Assembly (NCBI GenBank): GCA_030601645.1
Contig: JAUWBQ010000062.1
Coordinates: 1 to 8,622, forward strand
Direction: 5' to 3'
Source: Candidatus Bathyarchaeota archaeon
GTDB lineage: Archaea; Thermoproteota; Bathyarchaeia; TCS64
Length of the DNA stretch: 8,622 bases
Below are positions 6,210 through 8,622 of the stretch, piece by piece (the stretch's first letter is position 1; each line of letters starts with the position of its first letter). The notes under the pieces were generated by a model, which was not told the origin of the DNA, did no database searches, and saw only the letters and a program-made list of their open reading frames with translations. The translations under genes were made by a program, and so were the position numbers.

Positions 6210-7261
6210 CGCTATCAGGGCCTGCCATGCGGGGCCACCCATGTAGCCGCCACCCCGGAGCCTACCTCCTCCCAGCCCCCCTGCGATGCCTATGACGCTG
6301 TATGCGGCGACGAGCTGGTTGAAGTCCTTGAAGAGGAGGAGGCTGAGGGAGTCGAAGGGTCCCAGACCCCGGGCGATGAGGATGCATGGTACTCTCCCGA
6401 ACCTGTCGGCTATGAAGCCGCTCACGAGGTAGAGGGGGCCCGATATCCCCGTGGCGACGGACTGGAGCAGCCCGTACTGAGTAGTGGATAGCTCGATCAC
6501 ATTCGTGGCATAGATCGAGAGGAAAGACCATGTCATCCTCATGGCGAACCCGCTGACGACTGCGACCAGCAGCATCGCGTAGATTGTTCTAGGCATCTCT
6601 CGGAAAGTCTCGATCATACCCTTCTCCTCCACCTTGTTTCCCTGCTCGTCATTACCCATATCCTCGGGGGAGAGGGTCTCCACCAAGAAGATCGCCCTGA
6701 CCGTCACGGCGATGGCGGCAGCACAGGTGAAGAGAATTAGGCCAACCCGGACGCCTGGGCCCACGCCCATTCTTTCCAAGTAATAGCCGCTGACCACTGG
6801 CATGAACACCTGGGGGATGGAGGTTAGCGACCTGTAGGCGCCGAAGGTCGTTCCCCTCCTCTCGCTGGGGAGGGACTCCGCGATGATGGCGTTGAACGCC
6901 GGGCCATAGAGGGATGCCACCGAATTGATGACTATACCGGGTATCACCCAGACCCAGCTCTTCGCGAAGAGAAGGAGTATCGGTGCCAGTACCCTGAGGC
7001 CTGTGCCAAAGACGATGACCTTCTTCCTGCCTATGCGGTCGGCTATTATCCCCTGGGCAGCTGGAACAAGATACGGCTGGTGTTCTGGATGGTGGCGAGG
7101 AGGCCGATGATGGTGATGGGGGTTTTGAGCACCTCGAACAGATAGAGGCTCCACCATAGCTCCCAGAGGCTGTTGAAGATGTGATACAGCATGTTGGTTG
7201 AGGAGAGGGTGATGATGTTCCTGTTGGAGAAGACCTGTCTCAGGATCGAGGCCACATGCAT
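6204..7261 (-). pseudogene. MFS transporter, frameshifted and C-terminally truncated
   Basis: Major facilitator superfamily permease of the inner membrane. Starts at ATG 7261 (MHVASILRQVFSNRNIITL) and passes through two helices to RILFQLPRG, where the frame breaks at a CCCC run (7050-7053). It resumes in another frame as GIIADRIGRKKVIV, the motif A loop after helix 2. Helices 3-6 follow, including GPAFNAIIAESLPSERRG after helix 4, then a charged central loop (SPEDMGNDEQGNKVEEKG), helices 7-9 with a second motif A (GFIADRFGR), and helix 10 ending GGPAWQALIADIV. Helices 11-12, roughly 60-70 residues, are absent. Helix 10 carries an odd RLRGGG interruption. The substrate cannot be predicted; the overall look is of a drug or metabolite exporter. 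The frame continues to 5730, but that part is antisense of the coiled-coil gene. Confidence 0.85.
7050..7053 (-). other. Frameshift at a CCCC run in the MFS gene
   Basis: On the minus strand the frame from 7261 ends PRG-stop. Adding one G to the GGGG gives QLPRGIIADRIGRKK, an uninterrupted MFS helix-2/motif-A sequence. It is the same kind of lesion, a one-base loss in a C/G run of four, as at 3300-3303. Confidence 0.8.
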
Positions 7262-7300
7262 CTACCTATTGAGTTGCCCTTCCCACCAATTACCTGAACT

Positions 7301-7320
7301 CGTGATAAATGTATTTCGAT
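7301..7320 (-). promoter_or_regulatory. Candidate BRE/TATA promoter for the MFS gene
   Basis: On the minus strand this reads CGAAATACATTTATCACG, a purine-rich BRE-like block followed by a TATA-like box. Transcription start would fall near 7282, leaving a leader of about 20 nt before ATG at 7261. The gene therefore probably has its own promoter rather than depending on argF. Confidence 0.45.
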
Positions 7321-7328
7321 TTAGATGT

Positions 7329-7339
7329 GAAAAAAGGGG
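7329..7339 (-). terminator. Oligo-T terminator after argF
   Basis: Reading leftward, a CCCC followed by six T residues (7335 to 7330) starts 14 bp past the argF stop at 7350-7352. Archaeal transcription commonly ends in short T-runs without a hairpin. It separates argF from the MFS promoter. Confidence 0.5.
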
Positions 7340-7349
7340 ATGTAGATGG

Positions 7350-8288
7350 TCAGGCGACCACCAGGGCGAGGACGGCCTTCTCGGTGTGCATCCTGTTCTC
7401 GCCCTCGTCGAAAACCACGCTCTGGGGTCCCTCGATGACGCTGTCGGTCATCTCCTCCATCCTGTACCCTGGGAGGCAGTGCATGAAGATGGCGTTGGCC
7501 TTCGCCCATCCCAGGGTCTCGTCGTTGATCTGATAGGCAGCGAAGGCTTTCTTCCGCTCCTCTATGTCTTTGTGGCCCATGCTGTGGAAGGTGTTCGCGT
7601 AGACGACGTCAGCGCCCGTCAAAGCCTCCTTGAGGTCGTCGGTGACTACCATCTCGGTGCCCCGCTTCTTAGCATTGTCCTCTGCGAAGTCGACGATGAC
7701 CTTCGCTGGAGCCCAACCTTTAGGCACTGCAACCCAGCAGTCCATCCCCATGAGGCTGCTGACCACCATCAGGGTCTGGCAGACGTTGTAGGGGTCGCCG
7801 ACGTAGACGAGCTTGTTCCCCGCGATCTTGCCCTTGTGCTCCCTGATGGTGAGCAGGTCGGCCAGCCCCTGGCAGGGGTGGGTCAGGTTGGTGAGGGCGT
7901 TGACGACGGGGTTCTTCATGTACTCGGCGTACTCCTCGACGATCTCCTGGCCGTAGGTCCTGATTACCAGGGCGTCACAGTAGCGGTCCAGGATCCGGGC
8001 TGTGTCCTTGATGGGCTCGCCTCTTGCCAACTGCATCGTCTGGGGGGTGGAGTAGAAGCTCTGGCCTCCCAGGTGGGCAATGCCGGCCTGGAAGCTGAAG
8101 CGAGTGCGTGTGCTGTGTTTCTCGAAGACCATGGCGATGGTCCGGCCTTGGAGGTAGGGGTGGGGCTCCTTCATCATCCTCTTCCGCTTGAACTCCTGGG
8201 CCACGTCGAGCATGTAGCCGATCTCGACGGGGGCGAAGTCCATGAGGGTGAGGAAGTCCCTCCCCCTGAATCTGTCCTTCATACTCAT
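7350..8288 (-). CDS. argF: Ornithine carbamoyltransferase family enzyme
   Basis: Predicted 312-residue cytoplasmic transcarbamylase, normally making citrulline from carbamoyl phosphate and ornithine in arginine synthesis. Carbamoyl-phosphate residues are in place: STRTR at 59-63, R110 in VIRTYGQ, and HPCQGLADLLTI at 137-148. The ornithine half has N168 (GDPYNV), an SMG loop at 236-238, HCLP at 270-273 and R299 (ENRMH). Two positions depart from the usual form: the Asp of YTDxWxSMG, which contacts the ornithine amino group, is Asn232 (YANTFHSMGH), and HCLPAHR is HCLPGYR. Start is ATG 8288, with a second ATG two codons on; no strong ribosome site precedes either. The gene is intact and single, with no arginine genes beside it. 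Family membership is firm; the exact substrate is less so. Confidence 0.9.
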   Translation of the reverse strand: MSMKDRFRGRDFLTLMDFAPVEIGYMLDVAQEFKRKRMMKEPHPYLQGRTIAMVFEKHSTRTRFSFQAGIAHLGGQSFYSTPQTMQLARGEPIKDTARILDRYCDALVIRTYGQEIVEEYAEYMKNPVVNALTNLTHPCQGLADLLTIREHKGKIAGNKLVYVGDPYNVCQTLMVVSSLMGMDCWVAVPKGWAPAKVIVDFAEDNAKKRGTEMVVTDDLKEALTGADVVYANTFHSMGHKDIEERKKAFAAYQINDETLGWAKANAIFMHCLPGYRMEEMTDSVIEGPQSVVFDEGENRMHTEKAVLALVVA

Positions 8289-8358
8289 ATCGGATTCTCT
8301 AGTTAATTGAGGGAAACGGGTCTTAACATTTCCGCTGATGCTTGGGCCATATCACTGT

Positions 8359-8374
8359 TACGATAAATATGTTG
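8359..8374. promoter_or_regulatory. AT-rich element between divergent argF and the sulfite-oxidase-like gene
   Basis: TACGATAAATATGTTG reads as a TATA-like box on both strands. Leftward it would start argF transcription near 8336 (leader about 50 nt). Rightward it would start the downstream gene near 8391, about 25 nt before TTG 8416. One box may serve only one direction. The assignment rests on spacing and composition. Confidence 0.4.
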
Positions 8375-8402
8375 ATTAAGAACCGTTCGAACGCCTACTT
8401 TT

Positions 8403-8408
8403 AGGAGG
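8403..8408 (+). promoter_or_regulatory. Shine-Dalgarno AGGAGG
   Basis: A full-strength AGGAGG seven bases before TTG 8416. It decides that start over the ATG at 8453, which is in another frame and closes after a dozen or so codons. Confidence 0.75.
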
Positions 8409-8415
8409 CCGCCGT

Positions 8416-8622
8416 TTGAGAGGATTTTTTGCACGCTGGAGAGGCAAGGGCAATGAAGATCCAAGGCGCCTGCCCCCTGGCCAGTCGTTGACTGACAAGT
8501 TCCCTGTTCTCCACTGCGGAGCCGTTCCATCGGTCGATCTCGGAAGCTGGGATTTCAGGATCTGGGGTTTGGTCGAGGAGGAGAGGGTCTGGACCTACGA
8601 GGAGTTCATGGAACTGCCCCGT
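8416..8622 (+). CDS. Sulfite-oxidase-like molybdopterin oxidoreductase, N-terminal 69 codons
   Basis: Open frame running off the right edge, not closed by any stop. After a short basic N-terminus (MRGFFARWRGKGNEDPRR) it reads LPPGQSLTDKFPVLHCGAVP then VDLGSWDFRIWGLVEEE and WTYEEFMELPR. This is the recognisable opening of COG2041 (sulfite oxidase/YedY-type) proteins, in which a molybdopterin-bound fold follows. The absence of a Tat twin-arginine signal and the short lead suggest the small, cytoplasmic, about 200-residue subgroup rather than exported sulfite oxidase. The Mo-ligand cysteine lies beyond the window, so activity cannot be judged. Start TTG is set by AGGAGG at 8403-8408. The substrate is unknown. 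Confidence 0.85.
   Translation, partial: MRGFFARWRGKGNEDPRRLPPGQSLTDKFPVLHCGAVPSVDLGSWDFRIWGLVEEERVWTYEEFMELPR

Noticed and set aside
6204..6491. Continuation of the coiled-coil frame to 6491
   Set aside because: It is the antisense of MFS helices 8-10, so it is not treated as real protein.
7191..8306. Long plus-strand open frame of about 370 codons opposite argF
   Set aside because: It is the antisense of a clearly recognisable carbamoyltransferase; its translation is Val/Leu/His-rich with no family resemblance.

Overview
The window looks archaeal. Evidence: a TrmB-type winged-helix regulator, a TadC/FlaJ-like pilus membrane protein, an archaeal-type (PibD/FlaK-like) prepilin peptidase with the GGAD motif, pilin-like proteins with class III-style leaders and many N-glycosylation sequons, TATA-like boxes at about the right distance from starts, and frequent TTG/GTG starts. 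The lineage cannot be fixed from sequence alone; a TACK-type archaeon such as Bathyarchaeia is plausible but is a guess.

Layout. (A) 1-1480: an intact endonuclease IV gene (nfo, minus strand), a 245-bp AT-rich divergent intergenic region, and the N-terminal winged-helix part of a TrmB-like regulator (plus). (B) about 1480-6203, all plus strand: a 5'-truncated tadC-like gene, three genes for single-span, sequon-rich pilin-like surface proteins, a prepilin peptidase gene, and a coiled-coil/Lys-rich protein gene without a proper 3' end. (C) about 6204-8622: a minus-strand MFS transporter gene lacking its last two membrane helices, an intact ornithine-carbamoyltransferase-family gene (minus), and, divergent from it, the first 69 codons of a sulfite-oxidase-like molybdopterin enzyme gene running off the right edge.

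How it works together. Block B is most simply read as part of an archaeal type IV pilus-like assembly operon: TadC would be the membrane platform, the three N-terminally anchored glycoprotein-like products would be pilins or pseudopilins, and the peptidase would process at least those with a basic-Gly leader. The assembly ATPase expected next to tadC is absent, as is the first half of tadC itself.

The main peculiarity is damage. The regulator changes into tadC mid-gene and out of frame near 1480. tadC has an in-frame TAA at 1829. The first pilin-like gene and the MFS gene each carry a frameshift at a CCCC run that one added C would repair. The coiled-coil gene and the MFS gene run head-on into each other near 6204, both losing their 3' ends. 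nfo, the two later pilin-like genes, the peptidase gene and argF are intact. These lesions could be real deletions and decay, or assembly joins plus homopolymer errors; the sequence alone cannot decide, although the two repairable homopolymer frameshifts favour sequence error for at least those sites.
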